The translations under genes were made by a program, and so were the position numbers. Under the pieces are notes generated by a model. The model was not told the origin of the DNA. It saw only the letters and a list, made by a program, of their open reading frames with translations, and searched no databases. From an uncultured Pseudomonadota bacterium (GTDB taxonomy: Bacteria; Pseudomonadota; Gammaproteobacteria; Burkholderiales; Rhodocyclaceae): a DNA stretch of 5,062 nucleotides. Shown here piece after piece: positions 1 through 5,062 of this stretch (position 1 is its first letter; each line of letters opens with the position of its first letter). The stretch covers positions 1-5,062 of the forward strand of contig CAMLHL010000117.1 in NCBI GenBank assembly GCA_946479855.1. The letters run 5' to 3'.

Positions 1-144
1 CTCTTCGGCAAGCTGCTGGTCGATCCGGAAAGCCTGCGCATGCTGGTCTTCGGGCTGGCGCTGGTGCTCGTCATGCGTTTCAAGCCGGCCGGCCTGTGGC
101 CGTCGCCGGAGCGCAAACGGGAGTTGCAGGAGGCCGCGCCATGA
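1..144 (+). CDS. livM: Branched-chain amino acid ABC transporter permease, LivM type (3' end only)
   Basis: Only the last 47 codons are present; the gene begins upstream of the window. The frame is open from base 1 to a TGA at 142-144. It encodes a hydrophobic helix (roughly residues 14-25 of the fragment, LVFGLALVLVM) followed by FKPAGLWPSPERKRE. The pattern of a last membrane helix, a basic-Pro-x-Gly-Leu motif and a charged tail is typical of the C terminus of LivM-type inner-membrane permeases. The stop overlaps the livG start (ATGA), which supports one operon and translational coupling. In this family LivM pairs with LivH to form the channel for branched-chain amino acids. Relatives carry urea (UrtC) or short amides, and the fragment is too short to tell the substrate. 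Confidence 0.85.
   Translation, partial: LFGKLLVDPESLRMLVFGLALVLVMRFKPAGLWPSPERKRELQEAAP
128..133 (+). promoter_or_regulatory. Strong Shine-Dalgarno site deciding the livG start
   Basis: AGGAGG lies 7 bases before the ATG at 141, inside the last livM codons. It selects this ATG over the in-frame GTG at 96, which would add 15 residues unlike the family and overlap livM by 49 bases. Confidence 0.85.
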
Positions 145-902
145 GCGAGGTATTGCTCGAAGCCAGTGCCGTGGCCAAGCACTTCGGCGGCGTCAAGGCG
201 TTGCGCGACGTGTCACTGACCATCCGGCGTGGTGAAATCTACGGCCTGATCGGCCCCAACGGCGCTGGCAAGACGACCTTTTTCAACTGCATGACCGGGC
301 TCTACGTGCCGGACGGCGGCGGCTTCAGTTTCGCCGGTGCGCCGCTGCTCGCCGACGCGCCGCATCAGGCGGCCGAGCGGGGCATTGCCCGGACCTTCCA
401 GAACATCCGCCTGTTCGGCAACATGACGGCCCTGGAAAATGTGATGGTCGGCCGCCATGTGCGGACCCGGGCCGGTGTGCTCGGCGCGATGTTCCAGACT
501 GCCGCGACCAAGGCCGAGGAGGCGGCGATCCGCCAGCGCGCCAGCGACCTGCTGCATTACGTGCGGATCGCCGATCGGGCCGACGATCTGGCCAAGAACC
601 TGTCTTACGGCGACCAGCGCCGGCTGGAAATTGCCCGCGCCCTGGCCACCGACCCCCGACTGCTTTGTCTCGACGAGCCGGCGGCCGGCATGAACGCCAC
701 CGAAACGGCCGAGCTGCGCGAGCTGATCGAGGGCATCCGGCGCGACGGGACAACGATTTTGCTGATCGAGCACGACGTCAAGCTGGTCATGGGTCTGTGC
801 GACCGAGTGGCGGTACTCGACTATGGCGCGCTGGTCATCGAGGATGTGCCGGCCGTCGTGCAGAAAGATCAACGCGTTATCGAGGCTTACCTAGGTGCTT
901 GA
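141..902 (+). CDS. livG: Branched-chain amino acid ABC transporter ATP-binding protein LivG
   Basis: This 253-residue cytoplasmic ATPase is one of the two that power the Liv importer. Visible motifs are Walker A GPNGAGKT (residues 38-45), Q-loop Q87 in ARTFQNIRLF, the ABC signature LSYGD (154-158) followed by QRRLEIARAL, Walker B LLCLDEP with catalytic E179, the D-loop AAGMN and the H-loop H211 in IEHDVKLVM. The insert around residues 104-125 and the ending EAYLGA are typical of LivG, and the length fits the family. The start at 141 is supported by AGGAGG and the ATGA overlap with livM. The signature residue after LSYG is D158, where many homologues have Q or E; this is probably a harmless variant. 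The downstream livF start lies inside this gene. UrtD of urea importers is close in sequence, so the substrate is unproven. Confidence 0.93.
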   Translation: MSEVLLEASAVAKHFGGVKALRDVSLTIRRGEIYGLIGPNGAGKTTFFNCMTGLYVPDGGGFSFAGAPLLADAPHQAAERGIARTFQNIRLFGNMTALENVMVGRHVRTRAGVLGAMFQTAATKAEEAAIRQRASDLLHYVRIADRADDLAKNLSYGDQRRLEIARALATDPRLLCLDEPAAGMNATETAELRELIEGIRRDGTTILLIEHDVKLVMGLCDRVAVLDYGALVIEDVPAVVQKDQRVIEAYLGA

Positions 903-1599
903 AGTAACCGGACTCCACGTCGCCTACGGCGGCATCCAGGCGGTGCGCAGCATCACCTTCCACGTCAACGAAGGCGAAACCATCGCGCTGATCGGTGCCA
1001 ACGGCGCCGGCAAGACCAGCGCGCTGAAGGCAATTGCCCGGGTCATCGATGCCGTCGGTGGCGACGTGCATTTCTGCGGCGAGAAGATCACTCGCAGCGC
1101 GCCGCACGACATCATCCGCAAGGGTATCGCGCTGGTTCCCGAGGGGCGGGGCGTCTTTCCGCGCCTGAGCGTGCTGGAAAACCTGCGGATGGGCGCCTTC
1201 ATCCGCAAGGCGACGGTCGACGTCGAAAAGGACCTGAAAATGGTCTTCGACTATTTCCCTCGCCTCAGGGAACGCGAAAGCCAGCTGGCCGGCACGCTGT
1301 CCGGCGGCGAGCAGCAGATGCTGGCGATCGGCCGTGCCCTGATGAGCCGGCCGAAAATGCTGCTGCTGGACGAACCGTCGATGGGCCTGGCACCGATCAT
1401 GGTCCAGAAAATCTTCGAAGTTGTCCGTGCCGTTGCCGCCGATGGCATGACCATCCTCCTCATCGAGCAAAACGCCAAGCTGGCCCTGCAATCCAGCCAG
1501 CGCGGCTATGTCATGGAAAGCGGCGAAATCACCTTCAACGGCGACTCGGCCATGCTGCTCGACGATCCCAAGGTGCGCGCCGCCTATCTGGGCGAGTGA
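895..1599 (+). CDS. livF: Branched-chain amino acid ABC transporter ATP-binding protein LivF
   Basis: This 234-residue cytoplasmic ATPase partners LivG. It has Walker A GANGAGKT (residues 34-41), VPEGRGVFPRLSV (81-93) in the Q-loop region, the signature LSGGEQQ (135-141), Walker B MLLLDEPSMGLAP with E160, and IEQNA (190-194) at the switch. As is usual in LivF, the Q-loop glutamine is replaced by Glu (E83) and the H-loop histidine by Gln (Q192). This separates it from LivG and suggests that the two ATP sites are unequal. The start is GTG at 895, overlapping livG by 8 bases, with GAGG at 882-885 as ribosome site. MLEVTGLHVAYG matches the usual LivF N terminus and no other in-frame start nearby fits. 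It is the last gene of the cassette in this orientation. Confidence 0.93.
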   Translation: MLEVTGLHVAYGGIQAVRSITFHVNEGETIALIGANGAGKTSALKAIARVIDAVGGDVHFCGEKITRSAPHDIIRKGIALVPEGRGVFPRLSVLENLRMGAFIRKATVDVEKDLKMVFDYFPRLRERESQLAGTLSGGEQQMLAIGRALMSRPKMLLLDEPSMGLAPIMVQKIFEVVRAVAADGMTILLIEQNAKLALQSSQRGYVMESGEITFNGDSAMLLDDPKVRAAYLGE

Positions 1600-1708
1600 G
1601 GGCTGTCGCAAACCGTGGTTCCAGTCCCGGCTTTTTCAGTTGCATCAAACGTTTCAACCCGCCGGCAGGTAACAATGCCGATATTGTCTTTTACCGGATT
1701 CGATCGCC
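1600..1708. other. Intergenic region after livF, upstream of the exported protein
   Basis: This 109-base gap is the only sizeable space on the + strand before the exported-protein gene, so it should hold its promoter and perhaps the end of the liv transcript. It is less GC-rich than its surroundings, with runs such as CTTTTT (1631-1636) and ATATTGTCTTTTA (1681-1693). I could not find a -35/-10 pair with normal spacing or a terminator hairpin followed by a T tract. An ATG at 1675 with GCAGG before it opens a different frame from the real gene. Confidence 0.4.
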
Positions 1709-2344
1709 ATGCGCTTTTGCCATGCCTTGCCCGCACTGCTTGCCGCCCTCTTCGTCCCCGTGCTCCACGCCGACGAGGCCAACAAACCGGTGGACAACAC
1801 GCCCAAGCTGGCTTTCGGCCTGATGATGAAGCAGGGCGACAAACTGATATTCGCGCCTTGCCGCGACCGCAGCTATGCCAACGTCGAGGACGTTTCCACC
1901 GACCAGAGCGTCACCAAGGTCCTCAACAGCATGGGGCTGGAAGTCGGCAAGCGGCTCTATGTCGAACTGTTCGGTGTGCTGGAAAACGGTACCTTGAAGA
2001 CCTCGTCCTTCAACATGGTGCGCGTCGAAGGGCGTTGCCAGTTGCCGGGCGGCAAGGAAGAGACGTGGCGGGCGGCCGGCAACGATCCGGCCTGGGCGCT
2101 GGCGGCGGGGGGCGAGTATGTCCAGCTAATGCGCTATGGCAAGCCGGAAGTCGTGTTGCCCTACACGGAATTCAAGCAGGCAGGGAATGTCAGCCGCTAT
2201 GAGGGGGCCAGGGACAACAACAAGCTGTCCGTTCGCCTCGAACACACCCTTTGCCGCGACACGGCGGCCAATGCCGTTTTCGCCTGGACGGCATCGCTCG
2301 ACCTCAACGGTCAGGCGCTCAAGGGGTGCGCCTGGCAGCGCTGA
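1709..2344 (+). CDS. Exported protein of unknown function, COG3650-like C-terminal half
   Basis: The 211-residue product begins with a signal peptide: R2, a hydrophobic core at about residues 5-19, and a likely signal peptidase I site after LHA (residue 21). The mature protein is therefore probably periplasmic. No lipobox cysteine is visible. It has four cysteines, C51, C110, C182 and C207, which could form one disulfide in each half. The first half contains FGLMMKQGDKLIFAPC, followed by RLYVELFGVLENG. The second half has a GNDPAWAL motif (124-131), a strand pattern up to LEHTLCRD (177-184), then LDLNGQALKGCA (197-208). This second half resembles my memory of uncharacterised COG3650/META-like exported domains (PxW...C.D...G..l.GC). 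No catalytic function can be assigned. The start is supported by the signal peptide, not by a good ribosome site, as only a weak GGA lies upstream. It stands alone between the liv operon and a convergent gene. Confidence 0.8.
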   Translation: MRFCHALPALLAALFVPVLHADEANKPVDNTPKLAFGLMMKQGDKLIFAPCRDRSYANVEDVSTDQSVTKVLNSMGLEVGKRLYVELFGVLENGTLKTSSFNMVRVEGRCQLPGGKEETWRAAGNDPAWALAAGGEYVQLMRYGKPEVVLPYTEFKQAGNVSRYEGARDNNKLSVRLEHTLCRDTAANAVFAWTASLDLNGQALKGCAWQR

Positions 2345-2347
2345 GGC

Positions 2348-2378
2348 CGGCGCGCTCGGCGCTTGACCAGGCGCGCCG
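2348..2378. repeat. GC-rich inverted repeat between convergent genes
   Basis: CGGCGCGC (2348-2355) and GCGCGCCG (2371-2378) are perfect 8-base inverted arms with a 15-base loop, starting 3 bases after the exported-protein stop. A second CGGCGC at 2357-2362 can pair with 2373-2378 instead, giving a shorter 10-base loop. Neither strand has a T tract directly after the stem, so it is not a standard intrinsic terminator. A separate 10-base palindrome, GACCGCGGTC, lies at 2384-2393. Their role is unknown; transcript end protection or weak bidirectional termination is possible. Confidence 0.45.
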
Positions 2379-2414
2379 CCGATGACCGCGGTCGACGCTG
2401 AAAAACGGCAAAAA

Positions 2415-3428
2415 TCACTGGTTCGAGAAGGTGAAGGCGTCGGCGAAGAATTCTTCTTCGGGTAGCCCCCGCGCCATGAAATCGCGCTTCGCGACGTCGA
2501 TCATCGCCGGTGCGCCGCAGGCATAGACCTGGTGGCCGGAAAGATCCGGGAAGTCGGCCAGCACGGCCTGGTGCACGAAGCCGGTGCGGCCGGTCCATGC
2601 GTCGCCAGCCGCCGCTTCGGACAAAACCGGCACGTAGGTGATGTGGGCGTGTTCAGCCGCCCAGCGTTCGGGTAGGGCGTTCTGGTAAAGGTCGACCCGC
2701 GCCCTGGCGCCCCAGTAGATATGCATCGGGCGCTGGCATTCCTCGGCGATGGCGTGTTCGACGATGGCCTTGATCGGCGCGAAGCCGGTGCCGCCGGCGA
2801 GCAGGATCATCGGCTTGGCCGACTCCTCTCGCAGGTAGAAAGTGCCGTGCGGGCCGTTGAGGCGCAGGATGTCGCGGACCTTCATGGTCGAGAACACCTG
2901 CTCGGTGAACAGGCCGCCCGGGACGTGGCGGATATGCAGTTGCAGCACGGCATCGTCGTGCGGCGCGTTGGCCAGCGAGAAACTGCGCTTCTTGCCATCC
3001 TTGAGCAGGATGTCGATGTACTGGCCGGCCCAGAACTGCAGGCGCTCGCTGCTCGGCAGGCGGAGGTGCATCTCGATGACATCCGGGGCCAGTTTTTCAA
3101 GCTTCTCGATGCGTGACGGCAGGGTCTTGACCGGGATATCGTTGGCCGAGGTCATCTGTTTGCACTCGATGACCAGATCGGAGCGGGCGGTGGCGCAGCA
3201 ATACAGCGCCATCCCGGCCGTCTTTTCCTCGGTCTTGAGCGCGTGCGGCTGGGCTTTGCCATGATCGACCGCCCCCTCGATCACCTTGCCCTTGCAGGCA
3301 CCGCAGGCGCCGTCCTTGCACCCGTAGGGCAGGGTCAGGCCGTGGCGCAGCGCGGCGTCGAGCAGGGTTTCGTCGGCCTCGGCGACGAACTGGCGGCCGC
3401 TCGGCTGGACAGTGATCTGGTAGCTCAT
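2415..3428 (-). CDS. 2Fe-2S/FAD/NAD(P)H electron-transfer reductase (AscD-like, often annotated CDP-6-deoxy-delta-3,4-glucoseen reductase)
   Basis: The 337-residue soluble flavoprotein is predicted to move electrons from NAD(P)H through FAD to a 2Fe-2S centre and on to an unknown acceptor. Domain order is an N-terminal plant-type ferredoxin (about 1-90) with ligands C37, C42, C45 and C77 in YGCKDGACGACKG and LYCCATARSDL; an FAD-binding barrel (about 100-200) with RSFS at 148-151; and an NAD-binding domain (about 205-330) with GGTGFAPIK (212-220), YACGAP (302-307) and a terminal FFADAF. This is the layout of AscD/RfbI and of oxygenase reductases. The ATG at 3426-3428 is chosen because AAGGGG lies 5 bases before it (minus strand) and MSYQITVQPSG is a normal ferredoxin start. 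An in-frame extension to 3668 would only mirror the divergent SDR gene. No dideoxysugar gene or oxygenase component is in view, so the AscD label should not be read as function. Confidence 0.9.
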   Translation of the reverse strand: MSYQITVQPSGRQFVAEADETLLDAALRHGLTLPYGCKDGACGACKGKVIEGAVDHGKAQPHALKTEEKTAGMALYCCATARSDLVIECKQMTSANDIPVKTLPSRIEKLEKLAPDVIEMHLRLPSSERLQFWAGQYIDILLKDGKKRSFSLANAPHDDAVLQLHIRHVPGGLFTEQVFSTMKVRDILRLNGPHGTFYLREESAKPMILLAGGTGFAPIKAIVEHAIAEECQRPMHIYWGARARVDLYQNALPERWAAEHAHITYVPVLSEAAAGDAWTGRTGFVHQAVLADFPDLSGHQVYACGAPAMIDVAKRDFMARGLPEEEFFADAFTFSNQ

Positions 3429-3461
3429 AATTTCCCCTTGGTCGTCGGCTACAATGCCGGC
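3429..3461. promoter_or_regulatory. 33-base divergent intergenic region
   Basis: The two start codons, ATG on the minus strand at 3428 and GTG on the plus strand at 3462, are separated by only 33 bases. The gap contains the reductase ribosome site (AAGGGG on the minus strand, 3434-3439) and, on the plus strand, TACAAT at 3450-3455. Promoter elements for each gene must therefore extend into the coding region of the other, so their transcription may interfere or be jointly controlled. No operator palindrome stands out. Confidence 0.5.
3450..3455 (+). promoter_or_regulatory. Possible -10 box (TACAAT) of the SDR-hemJ-rlmL unit
   Basis: TACAAT differs from the sigma-70 consensus TATAAT at one base. 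A start site about 7 bases downstream would fall at or next to the GTG at 3462, giving a leaderless or near-leaderless transcript. There is no recognisable -35 at 16-18 bases upstream (ATAATT at 3427-3432 is a poor match) and no TGn extension, so this remains tentative. Confidence 0.3.
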
Positions 3462-4352
3462 GTGCAAAAAATCCTGATTGTCGGCAGCGGAGACGTTGCC
3501 CGCCGCATTCTCTTCCGTCTTGCCCGTCGCGCCTGCGTTTACGCCCTCTTGCGCGATGCCGGCCGGGCCGCCGAGTGGCGTGCCGCTGGCGCCCGGCCGG
3601 TGCTGGCCGATCTCGACGAGCGAAGCAGCCTGCAGCGCATCGCCGGTCTGGCCGATGTCGTTCTGCATCTGGCGCCGCCGCCCGGTGAGGGCGGCCGCGA
3701 CACCCGAACCCGCAACCTGCTGGCCGCGCTGGGCAAGGGCAAAAGTCTACCACGGCGGCTCATTTACGTAAGCACGACGGGGGTTTATGGCGACTGCGGC
3801 GGTGCCGACATCGACGAAACCCGCCGCCTGCATCCGGAAAGCGCCCGCGCCAGCCGCCGGGTCGATGCCGAGCGTTGCCTGCGGGCCTGGGGCGGGCGCC
3901 ATGGCGTCAAGGTCTCCATACTGCGCGCACCGGGCATTTACGCCGCCGATCGCCTGCCCGTCGAGCGCCTGCAAAAAGGCCTGCCGGCGCTGGTCGACCG
4001 TGACGATGTGTTTACCAACCACATCCATGCCGACGATCTGGCCGCGGCCTGCCTCGCGGCCCTGCGCAGCGGCGGGGCCAACCGCGTCTACAATGTCGTC
4101 GATGATTCCGACCTGAAGATGGCCGCCTACTTCGACCGGGTCGCCGACGCTTTCGCGCTGCCGCGGCCGCCGCGCCTGTCGCGCGAGGCCGCGGCGCAAA
4201 CCTTGTCGCCGATGCAGTTGTCCTTCATGCGCGAATCGCGGCGGATCGGCAATCGTCGCCTGAAAAACGAATTAAAACTAAGCCTCGCCTACCCGACCGT
4301 GGACGTCGGCATCGCAGAGGCCGTCTCAAGGAGAAACGCATGCTCGTCGTAA
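3462..4352 (+). CDS. Atypical SDR / NAD(P)-binding epimerase-dehydratase-like protein (YeeZ-like)
   Basis: The 296-residue cytoplasmic protein has an N-terminal Rossmann fold: ILIVGSGDVARR (residues 4-15, GxGxxA instead of the classical GxxGxxG), DVVLHLAPPP (65-74), IYVSTTGVYGD (101-111), and ILRAPGIYAADR (153-164). Then come HIHADDLAAA (187-196) and YNVVDD (210-215), which are landmarks of extended SDRs (COG0451). Where a YxxxK catalytic pair is expected after the VYG segment, the sequence reads ARASRRVDAER (128-138), with no Tyr or Lys. This places it with atypical SDRs such as E. coli YeeZ, whose substrate is unknown. The C-terminal ESRRIGNRRLKNEL followed by YP also resembles YeeZ. The start is taken as GTG 3462, because it sits directly before the first beta strand; the frame stays open upstream only by overlapping the divergent gene. 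It overlaps the next gene by 13 bases, so it is probably cotranscribed with it. Confidence 0.85.
   Translation: MQKILIVGSGDVARRILFRLARRACVYALLRDAGRAAEWRAAGARPVLADLDERSSLQRIAGLADVVLHLAPPPGEGGRDTRTRNLLAALGKGKSLPRRLIYVSTTGVYGDCGGADIDETRRLHPESARASRRVDAERCLRAWGGRHGVKVSILRAPGIYAADRLPVERLQKGLPALVDRDDVFTNHIHADDLAAACLAALRSGGANRVYNVVDDSDLKMAAYFDRVADAFALPRPPRLSREAAAQTLSPMQLSFMRESRRIGNRRLKNELKLSLAYPTVDVGIAEAVSRRNACSS
4328..4333 (+). promoter_or_regulatory. Shine-Dalgarno site for the hemJ-like gene
   Basis: AAGGAG lies 6 bases before the ATG at 4340 and inside the last codons of the SDR gene. It fixes the start of the membrane protein and points to efficient translation despite the overlap. Confidence 0.8.
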
Positions 4353-4756
4353 AAACGCTGCATATCTGGATGGTCATTTCCTGGTTTGCCGGCCTCTTCT
4401 ACCTGCCGCGCATTTTCGTCAATCTGGCCATGGTGCCGGCCGACAGTGTTGCCGAGCGCGACCGCCTGCTGCTGATGGCCGGCAAGCTGTACAAGTTCAT
4501 GACGCCGCTCGGCGTGCTGGCCATCGCCTTCGGCCTCTGGCTGTGGCTGGGCTACAACTTTTCCGGCGGCTGGCTGCACGCCAAAACCACGCTGGTGGCC
4601 GGGCTCGCCGCCTATCACTGGCATTGCGGTCGGTTACTCCGGCATTTTCAGGCCGGCACCAATAGCAAATCGCACGTCTGGTTCCGCTTCTACAACGAAG
4701 TGCCGGTGGTCGTCCTGCTTTTTGTCCTTTTCCTCGTCGTCCTGAAGCCCTTCTGA
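4340..4756 (+). CDS. hemJ: HemJ/CopD-family membrane protein, probable protoporphyrinogen IX oxidase
   Basis: The 138-residue inner-membrane protein has four hydrophobic segments, at about 3-29, 52-72, 79-99 and 119-136. It carries the landmarks of the UPF0093/HemJ family: LHIWMVISWFAGLFYLPR (residues 7-24), WLHAK (78-82), YHWHCGR (92-98) and RFYNEVP (116-122). Cyanobacterial HemJ shares the same WFAGLFYL, WLHxK, YHxxCGR and NExP pattern, with a conserved helix-1 histidine (here H8) implicated as heme ligand. HemJ oxidises protoporphyrinogen IX to protoporphyrin IX, the next-to-last step of heme synthesis, in bacteria that lack HemG and HemY. Length matches the family. Automatic annotation often calls such proteins CopD, but the family copper-resistance role is not supported here. 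The gene overlaps the SDR by 13 bases and ends one base before rlmL. The family call is firm; the enzymatic role depends on whether the genome lacks hemG and hemY. Confidence 0.82.
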   Translation: MLVVKTLHIWMVISWFAGLFYLPRIFVNLAMVPADSVAERDRLLLMAGKLYKFMTPLGVLAIAFGLWLWLGYNFSGGWLHAKTTLVAGLAAYHWHCGRLLRHFQAGTNSKSHVWFRFYNEVPVVVLLFVLFLVVLKPF

Positions 4757-4757
4757 C

Positions 4758-5062
4758 ATGAACAAATATTTCGCAATCTGCCCGCGCGGGCTGGAGGAGT
4801 TGCTGCTCGAAGAGCTGCGCTCGATCGGCGCCGAGGAACTGCGGACCACCCACGGCGGCGTCTTCTTTGCCGGCGAATGGCCGGTCTGCTATCGCGCCAA
4901 TCTCGAATCGCGGATCGCCACCCGTATCCTCTGGCACATCGTCAAGGGGCCGTATGCCAAGGAAGAGGATATCTACCGCCTCGCCGTGCGCCAACTGTGG
5001 CCCAACCATTTCTCGGTGAGCCGGACGATGCGCGTCGTGACGACGGCGATCAAGTGCCCGCT
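4758..5062 (+). CDS. rlmL: 23S rRNA (guanine-N2) methyltransferase RlmL-type, N-terminal part
   Basis: The first 101 codons are present and the frame is open to the window end, so the gene is cut there. MNKYFAICPRGLEELLLEEL at the start, THGGVFFAG (about 33-41) and ESRIATRILW (51-60) resemble the N terminus of E. coli RlmL, as does the THUMP segment EDIYRLAVRQLWP (69-81). RlmL binds 23S rRNA and methylates G2445 at N2 (E. coli numbering); the catalytic Rossmann domain would lie downstream and is not visible. Whether this is RlmL alone or a fused RlmKL cannot be told. ATG 4758 follows the hemJ-like stop by one base. The ribosome site is poor (GAAG at 4743-4746), which suggests translation coupled to the preceding gene. 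Confidence 0.85.
   Translation, partial: MNKYFAICPRGLEELLLEELRSIGAEELRTTHGGVFFAGEWPVCYRANLESRIATRILWHIVKGPYAKEEDIYRLAVRQLWPNHFSVSRTMRVVTTAIKCP

Noticed and set aside
213..872. A 219-codon minus-strand open frame opposite livG
   Set aside because: It is a shadow of the conserved livG coding frame, with low-complexity His/Gln/Arg-rich content and no family resemblance.
895..1599. LivF lacking the Q-loop Gln and the H-loop His, as a sign of a degenerate ATPase
   Set aside because: Glu in VPEGR and Gln in IEQNA are the normal residues of the LivF family, so this is not decay.
877..1611. A 244-codon minus-strand open frame lying opposite livF
   Set aside because: It mirrors the codon pattern of livF, has no recognisable domain, and livF shows every ABC motif in the plus frame. 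Long antisense frames are common in high-GC DNA.
1600..1640. A possible terminator after livF, because of CCCGGCTTTTT
   Set aside because: AACCGTGGTT (1612-1621) is a palindrome-like stretch with too short a loop, and no GC stem directly precedes the T run.
1675..2202. An alternative plus frame starting at ATG 1675, with a better ribosome site (GCAGG) than the exported-protein gene
   Set aside because: The product is Arg/Gln/Gly/Ala-rich without domains, while the frame from 1709 has a signal peptide, paired cysteines and family-like motifs.
3243..3461. A 73-codon upstream extension of the SDR starting inside the reductase gene
   Set aside because: It runs antisense to the conserved 2Fe-2S domain and places unrelated sequence before the Rossmann beta strand; GTG 3462 fits the fold.
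3429..3668. An 80-codon N-terminal extension of the minus-strand reductase
   Set aside because: It overlaps the SDR coding region, has no ferredoxin or targeting character, and the ATG at 3428 has a good ribosome site and a standard ferredoxin start.

Overview
The window is high-GC, tightly packed proteobacterial chromosome. Gene content and protein style (a LivMGF cassette, a stand-alone AscD-like reductase, an atypical SDR, a HemJ/CopD protein and RlmL) suggest a betaproteobacterium, possibly of the Rhodocyclales (Azospira/Dechloromonas type). The lineage is inferred from remembered family resemblance, not from a search. I see no tRNA, rRNA, CRISPR array, insertion sequence, prophage or plasmid gene.

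Left block (1-1599, + strand): the 3' end of a LivM-type permease, then LivG and LivF ATPases. The genes overlap by 4 and 8 bases, so this is the end of a branched-chain amino acid (or related amide/urea) ABC importer operon. The periplasmic binding protein and LivH would lie upstream of the window.

Middle block (1600-3428): a 109-base gap leads to an exported four-cysteine protein of unknown function (1709-2344, +). It converges on a minus-strand 2Fe-2S/FAD/NAD(P)H reductase (2415-3428, -). The 70-base gap between them holds a GC-rich inverted repeat but no clear intrinsic terminator.

Right block (3429-5062): the reductase is divergent from an atypical SDR (3462-4352, +), with only 33 bases between the start codons. 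The SDR overlaps by 13 bases a four-helix HemJ/CopD-family membrane protein (4340-4756). One base after its stop, an RlmL-type 23S rRNA methyltransferase starts (4758 onward) and is cut by the window edge. SDR, hemJ-like and rlmL probably form one transcript. If the HemJ assignment is right, this transcript joins heme synthesis (protoporphyrinogen IX oxidation) to ribosome modification.

I found no convincing new defence or mobile system. The points most worth a second look are the very short divergent region with a possible leaderless GTG start, the SDR without a visible Tyr-Lys catalytic pair next to HemJ, the orphan AscD-like reductase, and the uncharacterised exported protein.
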